Positions 24,938-33,833 of a DNA stretch of 53,413 nucleotides are shown one piece after another (positions within the stretch are counted from its first letter, which is position 1; every line of letters starts with the position of its first letter). The stretch is from an uncultured Bacilli bacterium (lineage in GTDB: Bacteria; Bacillota_I; Bacilli_A; RF39; UBA660), in NCBI GenBank assembly GCA_947589675.1, contig CANQCI010000006.1, positions 1-53,413 on the forward strand, read 5' to 3'. A model generated the notes under the pieces. It was not told the DNA's origin and did no database searches. It was given only the letters and a program-made list of their open reading frames with translations. The position numbers and the translations under genes are program-made.

Positions 24938-26078
24938 ACATTATATTTTAGTAAAAGCTAAGTGTGCTAATTATTATAATTTTATTAATAAAGTTCAATA
25001 TCTTTGTTTAAAAATTAAAGAAATTAAATATCAAGATGGTTATATTTATTTTAAAATAGCTAAGAATGATTATGAGAAATTAACCAAATATTTAATTAGT
25101 TATAAGTTTGAAAAAGAAGAAATGGGGATTTTTAATATAATCCAGAAAGTAAAGAAAAACTTTTTCTTGGGGGTTATTTTGGCTAGTGGTTTAGGATTAT
25201 ATTTTCTTTTAACTAATTTAATTGTGGAGGTTAATGTTGTTCATGAAAATGCCCAGATTAGGGAATTATTAAAAGAAGAACTGGCGAGCTACGGAATAAA
25301 AGTTTTAGCTTTTAAAAAAAGTTATCAAGAGATTACGAGAATAAAACAAGCAATATTAGATAAATATCCAGATAAAATTGACTGGTTAGAAATTGAAGAA
25401 CATGGAATGAGTTATGATGTAAAAATAGAGGAAAGAATAATTACGGATACTAATAAAGAAAATAAAACGTGTGATTTAATTGCTAAGAAAAATGGCATGA
25501 TTAGTAATATTGAACTTTTTGATGGCGAAGTTTTAGTGGATTTAAATGATTATGTCAAAGAAGGCGATGTCTTAATCACTGGCAAAATTATGTATAATAA
25601 CGAAGAAAAGCGTAATACTTGTGCTAGAGGCGAAGTCTATGCGAAAGTTTGGTACACCGTTAAAGTAAGTGTTCCTTTTAATTATAAAGAAAATATGAAA
25701 ACCGGTAAGACTAAATATAATTTAGTATATGAAATAAATGATAATAAGAAAAGAATTTTAAAGAATCGGTTTACTAATTTTGAAAGTAAATATAAAACTT
25801 TATTAAAAATATTTAATTTTAAATTATATTTAGAAAAAGAAATTGAAGTAAAAAAAACGACGCAAAAATATAGTAAAGATGAAGCATTACAAATAGCTTT
25901 AAATAAAGCTCAAGAAAATATTAAGAAAAAATTAGGAGTTAAGGACCATGTAATTGATGAAAAAGTTTTGAAAAAAAACCTAAATGATAGTACAATGGAT
26001 GTAGAGATATTTGTTATTACGGAAGAACTAATAAGTACCGAAAAAATAACAGTTCCCGAGGCAAATCTCAAGGAGTGA
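24930..26078 (+). CDS. yqfD: Sporulation-type membrane protein YqfD
   Basis: 382 residues. The N-terminal domain is cytoplasmic, one transmembrane segment lies near residues 75-95 (FFLGVILASGLGLYFLLTNL), and an extracytoplasmic domain follows with WLEIEEHGMSYDVKIEER and IAKKNGMISNIELFDGEVLV, as in the YqfD family. It has an 8-base overlap with yqfC. In the usual Bacillus order phoH and pgpH follow; here a VanZ-like gene takes their place. Confidence 0.85.
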   Translation: MIKHYILVKAKCANYYNFINKVQYLCLKIKEIKYQDGYIYFKIAKNDYEKLTKYLISYKFEKEEMGIFNIIQKVKKNFFLGVILASGLGLYFLLTNLIVEVNVVHENAQIRELLKEELASYGIKVLAFKKSYQEITRIKQAILDKYPDKIDWLEIEEHGMSYDVKIEERIITDTNKENKTCDLIAKKNGMISNIELFDGEVLVDLNDYVKEGDVLITGKIMYNNEEKRNTCARGEVYAKVWYTVKVSVPFNYKENMKTGKTKYNLVYEINDNKKRILKNRFTNFESKYKTLLKIFNFKLYLEKEIEVKKTTQKYSKDEALQIALNKAQENIKKKLGVKDHVIDEKVLKKNLNDSTMDVEIFVITEELISTEKITVPEANLKE

Positions 26079-26083
26079 ATAAG

Positions 26084-26701
26084 ATGGTATTTAAAACCAT
26101 TAAGGGTGTATTTGTTGATAACTGGCCAATTTTAGTTATTTTTTTAGTAACTGTCATAACGATGCGTTTTTATTATTTAAAAAATCATCGAGAAAAAGTT
26201 TGTTTTTATAAAGAATTTTTAACTATTTTAAGTATAATATATATATTTTTACTTTTTCAATTATTAACTAAAGTAGAATTAAATCATGGGGGAGGTTATA
26301 ACTTAGTGCCTTTCACTGAGATTTTACGATATAAATTTGGGAGTAAATTATTTATTTATAATGTTTTAGGCAATTTATGTATTTTTATTCCTTTTGGGTT
26401 AATTGTAGCAGAGTATATCCAGCCTAAGACTATCTTTCCCCCTTTAATTATTGCCTTAATTGTTAGTACGACTATCGAATTTGTCCAACTTCATATTGGG
26501 CGGAGTTTTGATGTCGATGATATTATTTTAAATATTGTGGGAAGTATAGTTGGGTATTTACTTTATATTGCCTTGAGTGCAGTCCGTAGTCACTTACCAC
26601 GGATTTTTCAAAGAGATGGCTTATACAATTTAATATGTATTATTCTTTTACTAATAATGGGCATATATGTTTTAAAAATGATGGGGGTAATTAATTTTTA
26701 A
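26084..26701 (+). CDS. VanZ family membrane protein
   Basis: About 205 residues with five or six transmembrane segments. The VanZ signature is present: YNLVPFTEI, then GNLCIFIPFGL, TTIEFVQLHIGRSFDVDDIILN and GSIVGY. VanZ homologues confer low-level teicoplanin resistance in enterococci, but most chromosomal copies are uncharacterised, and this context (between yqfD and ybeY) says nothing about glycopeptides. I chose the ATG at 26084, 8 bases after AAGGAG; an in-frame GTG at 26075 overlaps that site. Its stop codon overlaps the ybeY start (TAATG). Confidence 0.85.
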   Translation: MVFKTIKGVFVDNWPILVIFLVTVITMRFYYLKNHREKVCFYKEFLTILSIIYIFLLFQLLTKVELNHGGGYNLVPFTEILRYKFGSKLFIYNVLGNLCIFIPFGLIVAEYIQPKTIFPPLIIALIVSTTIEFVQLHIGRSFDVDDIILNIVGSIVGYLLYIALSAVRSHLPRIFQRDGLYNLICIILLLIMGIYVLKMMGVINF

Positions 26702-27162
26702 TGAATACTTATGATATAATAGATGAATATGGTTATCAAGATTATAATTTCTTAGATAAAATTATTAAAAAAACTTTGGCAATGGAACAAGTTAAAGCTA
26801 GTTTTTTTAGCTTAGTTTTGATTGATGATGAGAAAATGCATGAACTTAATTATAATTACCGGGGGATAGATCGCAGTACGGATGTTTTATCTTTTGCATT
26901 TGAAGATAATAATAAACTTTGTTATAATATTAGACAACTTGGCGAAATATATATTTCGATTCCCAAGATGAAAGCCCAAGCCAAAGAGTACGGGCATAGT
27001 GAAAAGCGGGAATTAGCTTTTTTGACCGTGCATGGCTTACTTCATCTATTAGGTTATGATCATACCAAAGGACAAAAAGAAGAAGCGGAAATGTTTGCAA
27101 AGCAGGAGTTGGTTTTAGATGAATTTGAAGAAACAAAAAGAAAAAAAGAAAATGAGTTTTAA
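26701..27162 (+). CDS. ybeY: Endoribonuclease YbeY
   Basis: 153 residues, single-strand-specific metalloendoribonuclease used in 16S rRNA 3'-end maturation and ribosome quality control. The zinc site HGLLHLLGYDH is intact, and the conserved STDVLSFAF and LGEIYIS motifs precede it. It starts on the last base of the VanZ stop and overlaps the next gene by up to 44 bases, so translation along this cluster is probably coupled. Confidence 0.95.
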   Translation: MNTYDIIDEYGYQDYNFLDKIIKKTLAMEQVKASFFSLVLIDDEKMHELNYNYRGIDRSTDVLSFAFEDNNKLCYNIRQLGEIYISIPKMKAQAKEYGHSEKRELAFLTVHGLLHLLGYDHTKGQKEEAEMFAKQELVLDEFEETKRKKENEF

Positions 27163-27514
27163 AAGATTTTTAAATAGTATTAAATTTTCAATTGAAGGTT
27201 TAATTTATGCTTATGGTAATGAACAAAGTTTATGGATTCATGGCATTGGAACTTTTATCATTATTATTTTAGGTCTTTTATTACAAATTAGTTTTAACCA
27301 ATGGGCAATTTTAGTGATTGCTTTAGTGGTAGTTTTGTCCGTGGAACTTTTAAATACTGCGATTGAAGCAACGGTTGATTTAGTTACCAAAGAAATTCAC
27401 CCTTTAGCGAAGATTGCCAAAGACTGTGGGAGTGCCGCAGCTTTTGTGGCTGGGGTGATGCTTACCATCATTTCTTTATTCATCTTTATTCCCTATATTA
27501 TTGCTTGGTTTTAG
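27119..27514 (+). CDS. dgkA: Diacylglycerol/undecaprenol kinase
   Basis: Small integral membrane lipid kinase with three transmembrane helices. Typical motifs are SIKFSIEGLIYAYGNEQSLWIH, VVVLSVELLNTAIEATVDL and AKIAKDCGSAAAF. In Gram-positive bacteria the enzyme phosphorylates undecaprenol for cell-wall carrier recycling. The start is uncertain between the ATG at 27119 (131 aa) and one at 27152 (120 aa, MSFKRFLNSI, closer to the family length). It sits between ybeY and era, as in Bacillus. Confidence 0.92.
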   Translation: MNLKKQKEKKKMSFKRFLNSIKFSIEGLIYAYGNEQSLWIHGIGTFIIIILGLLLQISFNQWAILVIALVVVLSVELLNTAIEATVDLVTKEIHPLAKIAKDCGSAAAFVAGVMLTIISLFIFIPYIIAWF

Positions 27515-27522
27515 GTGATGAC

Positions 27523-28407
27523 ATGAAAAGTGGTTTTGTTAGTATAATTGGGCGTCCCAATGTAGGCAAAAGTACTCTTGTTAATGCGATTATTAATAAA
27601 AAAGTCGCAATAACTAGTGATAAATCAGGGACAACTCGTAATATTATTCAAGGAATATATAATGAAGATGGTTATCAAATTGTTTTTGTAGATACCCCAG
27701 GGATCCATAAACCTCTTGGTAAATTTGGTAAAATTTTAAATAAGCAAGCTTTAGCTTTGACTAAAGATGTTGATTTAATTTTATTTGTGGTTGATGTTGC
27801 TTCCGGAATAGGTAAGGGTGATAAATTTATTTTAGAATCGCTTGCCAAAAATAAAGTACCAGTAGCTTTAGTTTTAAATAAAATAGATGAAATAAAAGAA
27901 AGTGAATTATTAGAAATAATTGCTCAAAATAAAGATATTTATCATTTTGTGGAAATAGTTCCAGTTTCCGCTTTAAAAAAAGATAATATTGAAAGACTAA
28001 TTGCTGTTATAAAAAAATATTTAAATGATGAAGTCCAATATTTTCCAACGGATATGTATACTAGTAGTACAATAAAATTTATGGCAAGTGAAATAGTTCG
28101 GGAAAAGTTATTAGACGTAACTGAGGATGAAGTTCCTCATAGTATAACTTGTTATACTACTTCTTATGAAGAAAAAAAAGATATTGATAATATTTGTGTG
28201 GATATTATTGTTGATAGAGATTCCTTAAAAAAAATTGTTATTGGTAAAAATGGGGCTCGGTTAAAACAAGTAGGTATTTTAGCCAGAAGAGATATTGAAG
28301 AGTTAGTTAATAAACGCATATATTTAGAGTTATATGTTAAGACGATTAAAAATTGGAAAGAAAAAGAACGTTATTTAGTCGAGTTAGGTTTTATTGATCA
28401 AGAATAA
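27523..28407 (+). CDS. era: GTPase Era
   Basis: 294 residues, ribosome-associated GTPase that binds the 3' end of 16S rRNA and assists 30S maturation. The GTPase domain has GRPNVGKST (G1), the G2 Thr in SGTTRN, DTPG (G3) and NKID (G4). The C-terminal KH domain has IVIGKNGARLKQVG. I chose the ATG at 27523, which follows AGGTGATGAC; the in-frame TTG at 27505 lies inside dgkA. Confidence 0.96.
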   Translation: MKSGFVSIIGRPNVGKSTLVNAIINKKVAITSDKSGTTRNIIQGIYNEDGYQIVFVDTPGIHKPLGKFGKILNKQALALTKDVDLILFVVDVASGIGKGDKFILESLAKNKVPVALVLNKIDEIKESELLEIIAQNKDIYHFVEIVPVSALKKDNIERLIAVIKKYLNDEVQYFPTDMYTSSTIKFMASEIVREKLLDVTEDEVPHSITCYTTSYEEKKDIDNICVDIIVDRDSLKKIVIGKNGARLKQVGILARRDIEELVNKRIYLELYVKTIKNWKEKERYLVELGFIDQE

Positions 28408-28448
28408 AATAAAGAATTTTTTCACATTATTTATAATGAGGTGAAAAA

Positions 28449-28547
28449 ATGCAAAAAGATGAGCTTTGGGAAAAATTTAAACAAAGTGGCAAGATTGAAG
28501 ATTATTTGAAGTATAAAGATGCTTTACGCGAAAAAGAAAAAAATTAA
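28449..28547 (+). CDS. yqzL: YqzL-like micropeptide
   Basis: 32 residues, MQKDELWEKFKQSGKIEDYL and then KYKDALREKEKN. It follows era directly, and pattern W-x2-F-x2-(S/T)-G-x-I-x2-Y-L-x(2)-K matches YqzL, the tiny protein between era and recO in Bacillus. GAGGTGAAAAA precedes the ATG. Function unknown. Confidence 0.75.
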   Translation: MQKDELWEKFKQSGKIEDYLKYKDALREKEKN

Positions 28548-28553
28548 AAGGAT

Positions 28554-28589
28554 AAATACTTAGTCTAGTTTAGATTAAGTATTTTTATT
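28554..28589 (+). terminator. Terminator after era-yqzL
   Basis: AAATACTTA (28554-28562) pairs with TAAGTATTT (28576-28584), with an inner TCTA/TAGA pairing, then more T. It closes the yqfC-to-yqzL cluster. Confidence 0.75.
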
Positions 28590-28636
28590 AAAGTTATTTT
28601 TAAAAATATGATATACTAAAGAAAAAAGGTGATTAA

Positions 28637-29563
28637 ATGAAAAATAAAAAAATTGTATTTATGGGAACTCCTGAGTTTGCCGTGCCTATTTTGAAGGTTT
28701 TAAAAGAATTAACTAATGTTGTCTTGGTGGTAACTCAACCGGATAAAGAAAAGGGAAGAAAAAAAGAATTAGTTAAAAGTCCAGTGAAATTAACCGCAGA
28801 ACAAGCGGGCATACCTGTTTTTCAGCCCAGAAGAATTAGGGAAGACTTTGCGATAATAAAAGATTTACAACCCGATTTAATTGTTACTTGTGCTTATGGA
28901 CAAATTCTTCCTGAGGAATTGCTTGCTATTCCCAAGTTTAAAGCGGTGAATGTTCATGCTTCGCTTTTACCTTTATATCGGGGAGCATCTCCCATCGAGC
29001 GAGCTATTATGGATAATCAAAAGGAAACAGGGATTACTTTAATGTATATGGATGCTGGCATGGATACGGGCGATATTATTGCAACATCAAAGCTAGCTAT
29101 TTTACCAAGTGATACGGGAGGAAGTCTTCGAGCTAAATTAAGTGAAGAAGCAAGTAAACTTTTAAAAGCTAATTTAGAAGCCATTTGTACTGGGAAAGCT
29201 AAGGCAACACCTCAACCTGCAGGAGTTACTTATGCTCCGCTTTTAAAAAGAAGTGATGAACATATTAACTTTCAAGAAAAGGGGGTTAATGTTATTAATA
29301 AAATTAGAGCTTTAAATCCCACCCCACTTGCAAACTTTCTTCTTGATGATAAAGAAATAAAGGTGGAAGAAGCCATATTTGTTCCTAAGAAAGTTTCTCA
29401 AGCTGGTTTAACTCTTTTAGAAGATAATAAATTAGGAATAACGGTTTTAGATGGGATAATATATTTAACGAAAATAAAACCAGCAGGTAAAAAGAAGATG
29501 GATATTAAAAACTATTTAAATGGTTGTGATAAAAAGAAAATTTTAGCTAGTAAAATTAGTTAG
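28637..29563 (+). CDS. fmt: Methionyl-tRNA formyltransferase
   Basis: 308 residues; formylates initiator Met-tRNA with 10-formyl-THF. The N-terminal Rossmann domain has VFMGTPEFAVPIL, VTQPDKEKGR, the catalytic N/H in VNVHASLLPLYRGASPI and the catalytic Asp in DAGMDTGDI. The C-terminal OB domain ends in ITKIKPAGKKKM. AGGTGATTAA precedes the ATG. pgsA follows 44 bases later. Confidence 0.96.
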   Translation: MKNKKIVFMGTPEFAVPILKVLKELTNVVLVVTQPDKEKGRKKELVKSPVKLTAEQAGIPVFQPRRIREDFAIIKDLQPDLIVTCAYGQILPEELLAIPKFKAVNVHASLLPLYRGASPIERAIMDNQKETGITLMYMDAGMDTGDIIATSKLAILPSDTGGSLRAKLSEEASKLLKANLEAICTGKAKATPQPAGVTYAPLLKRSDEHINFQEKGVNVINKIRALNPTPLANFLLDDKEIKVEEAIFVPKKVSQAGLTLLEDNKLGITVLDGIIYLTKIKPAGKKKMDIKNYLNGCDKKKILASKIS

Positions 29564-29606
29564 TTTTACTAATATAATTTAAAGATAATGGAAAATGGGT
29601 GATTTA

Positions 29607-30266
29607 ATGCAAAAAGGGCGTTTTTTCTTAGTTAATTTTGTAACATCGCTTCGGGTTGTAGGCATATTTTTACTAATTCCCCTTTTTTTTAAGTATGGGG
29701 GCTTAGCCGTGGGAATTTTAAATATCTTTTGTTTTTTAACGGATTTTTTAGATGGACGGTTAGCTACATGGTTTAAGTGTGCGACCTTCTTTGGCAGTAT
29801 TTATGATGGACTGGCTGATAAAGCCTTTTTAGCAGTTAATTTAGCTCTTTTAATTCATTTTATGCCTTGGGCAATTCTTTCCATCATATTAGAATTAATC
29901 ATCATAATTATTCAATATCTAAAATACCGGCATAATTTAAATGTTAAATCTTCCTTTTTAGGGAAAATTAAAATGTGGGTTGCCGGCATTTGTATTATTG
30001 TTATTGACTTTAGTTTGCCCCAAGTTACTTTAGGCAAAAGAATATTAATGGTTTTAATTGTTTTTGAAATTTTAACCATTATAAGTTATTTAAAAGAATC
30101 TAAATTAGCCAAGCAAAATACTAATGAAAAAAGAAAAGTTAAAACAATGGAAAATTATACTTTAAAAGAAGCTCTATTTAGTCCGGATTTTTATCAAAAG
30201 CATAAAAATGATGATGGATTAATGCTTTTAAAAAGTGGAGCTAAGAAAATATTAAAGAAGAACTAG
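29607..30266 (+). CDS. pgsA: CDP-alcohol phosphatidyltransferase (PgsA-like)
   Basis: 219 residues with four or five transmembrane segments. It carries the CDP-alcohol phosphotransferase motif with all four aspartates: DFLD49-G50-R-L-A53, then G63, D67 and D71. The Arg of the usual D-G-x2-A-R is Thr54 here. PgsA makes phosphatidylglycerol phosphate from CDP-diacylglycerol, but related enzymes use other alcohols, so the substrate is not certain. A ~45-residue polar C-terminal tail is unusual. I chose the ATG at 29607, preceded by GGGTGATTTA, over one at 29595. Confidence 0.8.
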   Translation: MQKGRFFLVNFVTSLRVVGIFLLIPLFFKYGGLAVGILNIFCFLTDFLDGRLATWFKCATFFGSIYDGLADKAFLAVNLALLIHFMPWAILSIILELIIIIIQYLKYRHNLNVKSSFLGKIKMWVAGICIIVIDFSLPQVTLGKRILMVLIVFEILTIISYLKESKLAKQNTNEKRKVKTMENYTLKEALFSPDFYQKHKNDDGLMLLKSGAKKILKKN

Positions 30267-30296
30267 GAAAATTGTTTCCAATATCTTAGAAAGTGA

Positions 30297-30302
30297 TATA
30301 AT
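30297..30302 (+). promoter_or_regulatory. -10 element placing the rlmN start at the transcript 5' end
   Basis: A perfect TATAAT ends only 6 bases before the rlmN ATG, where transcription would normally begin. Upstream, TTTCCA (30276-30281) or TTGTTT (30273-30278) could be the -35. No Shine-Dalgarno site fits in the gap, so the mRNA may be leaderless. Confidence 0.5.
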
Positions 30303-30308
30303 AAAGCT

Positions 30309-31328
30309 ATGAAAGAAAATATATTTAATTATTCCCGTTTAAAGTTGGAAAATTATTTTTTGGAAAATGGTGAGAAAAAATTTAAAGCTGTACAAGTAAT
30401 GGAATGGCTATATGATAAGCGGGAATATAATTTTTATAATTTTAGTAATTTAAAAAAAGAATTACAAAAAAAGTTAGATGAAGATTTTACAACAGAATTT
30501 ATAGAAATCGAAAAATTCTTAGAGGGTAAGGATGTTAAAAAATTTTTATTTCGCTTAAAAGACCAAGAGAAAATTGAAGCGGTTTTAATGATTCACGATT
30601 ATGGCATAAGTGTATGCATCTCAAGTCAAGTTGGTTGTAATATGGGTTGTAAGTTTTGTGAAAGTGGACGGCTTAAAAAGGTTCGTAATTTAGAAACTTA
30701 TGAAATGGTTGAACAAATCTTATTAATTGAAAAGTACATAAATAAACGAGTTGAACGGGTAGTTATTATGGGGATTGGTGAACCTTTTGATAATTATGAT
30801 AATGTTATTAATTTTATTAAGATTATCAATGATTCCAAGGCTTTAGCTATTGGAGCAAGGCATATTACTGTTTCGACTTGTGGTTTAGTGTCCAAGATTG
30901 ATGATTTTAGTAATTTAGATTTACAAGTTAATTTAGCTTTATCCTTACATGCTCCAACAGATGAATTACGAAGTAAGTTAATGCCTGTCAACCAAGTGTA
31001 TAATCTTGACACCGTTATGAAAAGCATTAAGGCGTATATTGCTAAAACTAATAGACGAGTAACCATAGAATATGTTATGCTTAATATGGTTAATGATAAC
31101 ATTGCTGATGCCTTAAATTTAGTTAAGTTAATTAAAGGGATGAATGTTTATGTTAATTTAATTCCTTACAATGAAACGAGTCATATAGAATTTAATAAAA
31201 GTAGTAAAGAAAGAATTAATAAATTTTATGAAGTTCTCAAAAATAATAAGGTGAATGTTACTGTTCGGAAAGAATTTGGTGGTAATATTAAAGCCGCCTG
31301 TGGACAGTTAAGAAGCGAGAGTGATTAG
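30309..31328 (+). CDS. rlmN: 23S rRNA/tRNA adenine-C2 methyltransferase RlmN
   Basis: 339 residues, radical-SAM enzyme that methylates A2503 of 23S rRNA and A37 of some tRNAs. The 4Fe-4S motif is C110-N-M-G-C114-K-F-C117, followed by VIMGIGEPFDNYDNV, HITVSTCGLV and LSLHAP, and the second catalytic Cys lies near the end in AACGQLR. It overlaps prpC by 8 bases, opening the run rlmN-prpC-prkC-rsgA-rpe, as in many Firmicutes. Confidence 0.95.
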   Translation: MKENIFNYSRLKLENYFLENGEKKFKAVQVMEWLYDKREYNFYNFSNLKKELQKKLDEDFTTEFIEIEKFLEGKDVKKFLFRLKDQEKIEAVLMIHDYGISVCISSQVGCNMGCKFCESGRLKKVRNLETYEMVEQILLIEKYINKRVERVVIMGIGEPFDNYDNVINFIKIINDSKALAIGARHITVSTCGLVSKIDDFSNLDLQVNLALSLHAPTDELRSKLMPVNQVYNLDTVMKSIKAYIAKTNRRVTIEYVMLNMVNDNIADALNLVKLIKGMNVYVNLIPYNETSHIEFNKSSKERINKFYEVLKNNKVNVTVRKEFGGNIKAACGQLRSESD

Positions 31329-32076
31329 ATTGAAAACATTTTATTTAACTGATACGGGAAGAGTTCGAACCCATAATGAAGATAGTGTTACGATTTTAAA
31401 AAACATCAGTGGCGAATACTTAATGATTGTTGCCGATGGCATGGGGGGACACCGGAAAGGGGAAGTCGCCAGTTCCATTGTGGTAACTCATTTAGGAAAA
31501 CGCTTTACGGAGTTAGCTTCCGTGGGAACCAAAATTGATGCGGTTAACTGGTTAAATGATAATATTAATGAAATAAATAAAGAAATACTAGAATATGGGG
31601 AACAGAATGAAAACTCGAAGGGACTGGGAACTACGGTAGTAACAGCAATTGTTACAAAAGAGTTTTTAATCTTTGGCAACATTGGTGATTCCTCAGGTTA
31701 TGTTATAAAGAATAATAAAATGCATAAAGTAACTAAGGATCATACCCTTGTTAATCTTTTGGTTGATGCGGGTAATCTTACTTTAGAAGAAGCCAAGAGT
31801 CATCCGAAGAAAAATGTTTTAATGAAAGCTTTGGGAGCAGCCGAGAAATGCGAACTTGATATTTTTGATGTTGATAATGACTCTAACGAAGTTTTACTTT
31901 GTAGTGATGGTTTAACATCAATGCTTAGTTTAGAACAAATTGAAAAGGTTTTATTAGAACCGGATTTAACAATTGAAGAAAAAGTGGTAAAATTAATCAA
32001 AAAATGCAATGCACGAGGGGGGACTGATAATATATCTGTTGCTTATTTGGTTCGAGAAAGTGGTGATATAGCGTGA
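31321..32076 (+). CDS. prpC: PP2C-type serine/threonine phosphatase PrpC/Stp
   Basis: 251 residues, Mn-dependent protein phosphatase partner of PrkC. PP2C motifs in order are RTHNEDS, IVADGMGGHRKGEVAS, GLGTTVVTA, NIGDSSGYV, LLCSDGLTSML and GGTDNISV. The start is either the GTG at 31321 or the TTG at 31330; the latter lies behind GAGTGATTAGA, the spacing seen at other genes here. It overlaps prkC by 4 bases. Confidence 0.95.
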   Translation: MIRLKTFYLTDTGRVRTHNEDSVTILKNISGEYLMIVADGMGGHRKGEVASSIVVTHLGKRFTELASVGTKIDAVNWLNDNINEINKEILEYGEQNENSKGLGTTVVTAIVTKEFLIFGNIGDSSGYVIKNNKMHKVTKDHTLVNLLVDAGNLTLEEAKSHPKKNVLMKALGAAEKCELDIFDVDNDSNEVLLCSDGLTSMLSLEQIEKVLLEPDLTIEEKVVKLIKKCNARGGTDNISVAYLVRESGDIA

Positions 32077-33833
32077 TAATGAAAGGGCAAAAGATTAGTG
32101 ATCGCTATCAAATAATTAAATCCATCGGTGAGGGCGGTATGGCTAATGTTTATTTAGCATATGATACTATTTTAGATCGCAATGTAGCGGTTAAAGTTTT
32201 AAGAGGTGATTTAGCAACTGATGAAAAGTTTGTTCGACGCTTTCAAAGGGAAGCACTCTCAGCCAGTAGTTTAAGTAACCCTAATATTGTGGAAGTTTAT
32301 GATGTTGGGGAAGATAATGGGGAATACTACATTGTTATGGAATATGTTGAGGGGAAACACTTAAAGAGTTTGCTTAAAAAACGGGGCAAATTAACGACCG
32401 CAGAGGTTATTGATATTGTCTTACAAATTACCAATGGGTTAAGTGTTGCTCATGATTCGTATATAATTCACCGCGATATTAAACCCCAAAATATTTTAAT
32501 TTTAGAAAATGGCTTAATTAAAATAACTGACTTTGGGATTGCGGTTGCCATGAACTCGACCCAACTTACGCAAACTAATTCGGTGATGGGTAGCGTTCAT
32601 TATATTCCTCCTGAACAAGCTAGTGGCAAAGGAGCTACTTTACAAAGTGATATATATTCCATTGGGATTTTGATGTATGAACTTTTAACGGGAAAACTTC
32701 CCTTTCGAGGCGATAATGCTGTCGAGATTGCTTTAAAGCATTTGAAAGAACCAATTCCCTCAATTCGGGAAGAGCTTCCAGATTTACCCCAAAGTGTTGA
32801 AAATATAATTTTAAAAGCAACCGCTAAAAATCCCAAAAATCGCTATAGTGATGCTCGGGAAATGCACGAGGATTTACAGACTTGTTTAGATGAATCACGT
32901 GCTAATGAATTAAAAATATCTTTTAAATATCCAGAAAATGATTACGATGATACGAAAATTCTTGAAGCTGTTAAAGAAGCAGATATTAGTAGTGCTAAGC
33001 CAAAGAAAAAAGAAAGTGGTGAGGAAGTTATAGCAAGGAAAATTAATAAAAATGAAAGTAATAGTCAAAACAAAATTTTAATTATTCTCGGCAGTATCTT
33101 TGTGGGATTAGTTGTGATTGTAACCACAATCTTTGTTTTAATTCCCTATGTTACTTCTTCCAAGTCAACAGCTATTCCAGATGTAACTGGTATGAGTGTA
33201 ACCGAAGCCATTAAGACTTTACAAGATGCTGGGTTTACGGTAGCTGATGACCAAGTTGAAGAAGATAGTGACCATATTGATGAAGGGGATATTACACGTA
33301 CTTCGCCTCGGGCAGGAACGGAACGCAAAGGCGGATTTGAAGTAACCCTTTATGTTTCCGTCGGGGATACGAAAATAACTATTGAAGATTATACGCAAAA
33401 AAATTACATTGAAATTCAAGCAAAATTGGAAACTTTAGGTTTACAAGTTTTAATTGAAAGACAAGAAATTCCTACTGAGGATATTGCTAATTATCAAGAA
33501 GGAATGATTATTAAGCAATCAGTTAATCCTGGAGAAAAATTATCAAAAGGCGATCGTATAACTTTATATATTCCTAAATTAGATCAAAAGTATCCTGACT
33601 TTTTGAATGAAGAATATACGGTGGAAGATGCTCAAGATTTTGCTGATGAAATGGGCATAAATTTGATTGTTCAAGAAGTAGAAACTAGTGAATATCCTCC
33701 AGGAACAATTTTTTATCAAAGTCGGGAAGCCGGAAAAATCGTAGTACCTGGTGTTGATTTAAGAATTAAAGTAGCTAAAGAAGCTATCGCTGATGAAGAA
33801 ATGCCTGAGGAAGATGAAGGTAATTTAGATTAA
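32073..33833 (+). CDS. prkC: Membrane serine/threonine kinase PrkC with PASTA domains
   Basis: 586 residues. The N-terminal kinase has GEGGMANVY, VAVKVL, HRDIKPQN and DFGIA. A juxtamembrane linker is followed by one transmembrane segment (about residues 330-350) and three extracellular PASTA domains, starting near AIPDVTGMSV, ITIEDYTQKNY and YPDFLNEEY. PASTA domains bind muropeptides or lipid II and link cell-wall state to growth and, in spore formers, germination. The start is GTG at 32073 or ATG at 32079. Its stop overlaps the rsgA start. Confidence 0.95.
   Translation: MIMKGQKISDRYQIIKSIGEGGMANVYLAYDTILDRNVAVKVLRGDLATDEKFVRRFQREALSASSLSNPNIVEVYDVGEDNGEYYIVMEYVEGKHLKSLLKKRGKLTTAEVIDIVLQITNGLSVAHDSYIIHRDIKPQNILILENGLIKITDFGIAVAMNSTQLTQTNSVMGSVHYIPPEQASGKGATLQSDIYSIGILMYELLTGKLPFRGDNAVEIALKHLKEPIPSIREELPDLPQSVENIILKATAKNPKNRYSDAREMHEDLQTCLDESRANELKISFKYPENDYDDTKILEAVKEADISSAKPKKKESGEEVIARKINKNESNSQNKILIILGSIFVGLVVIVTTIFVLIPYVTSSKSTAIPDVTGMSVTEAIKTLQDAGFTVADDQVEEDSDHIDEGDITRTSPRAGTERKGGFEVTLYVSVGDTKITIEDYTQKNYIEIQAKLETLGLQVLIERQEIPTEDIANYQEGMIIKQSVNPGEKLSKGDRITLYIPKLDQKYPDFLNEEYTVEDAQDFADEMGINLIVQEVETSEYPPGTIFYQSREAGKIVVPGVDLRIKVAKEAIADEEMPEEDEGNLD

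Noticed and set aside
26075-26083. GTG start at 26075 for the VanZ-like gene
   Set aside because: The GTG overlaps the AAGGAG ribosome site that serves the ATG at 26084.
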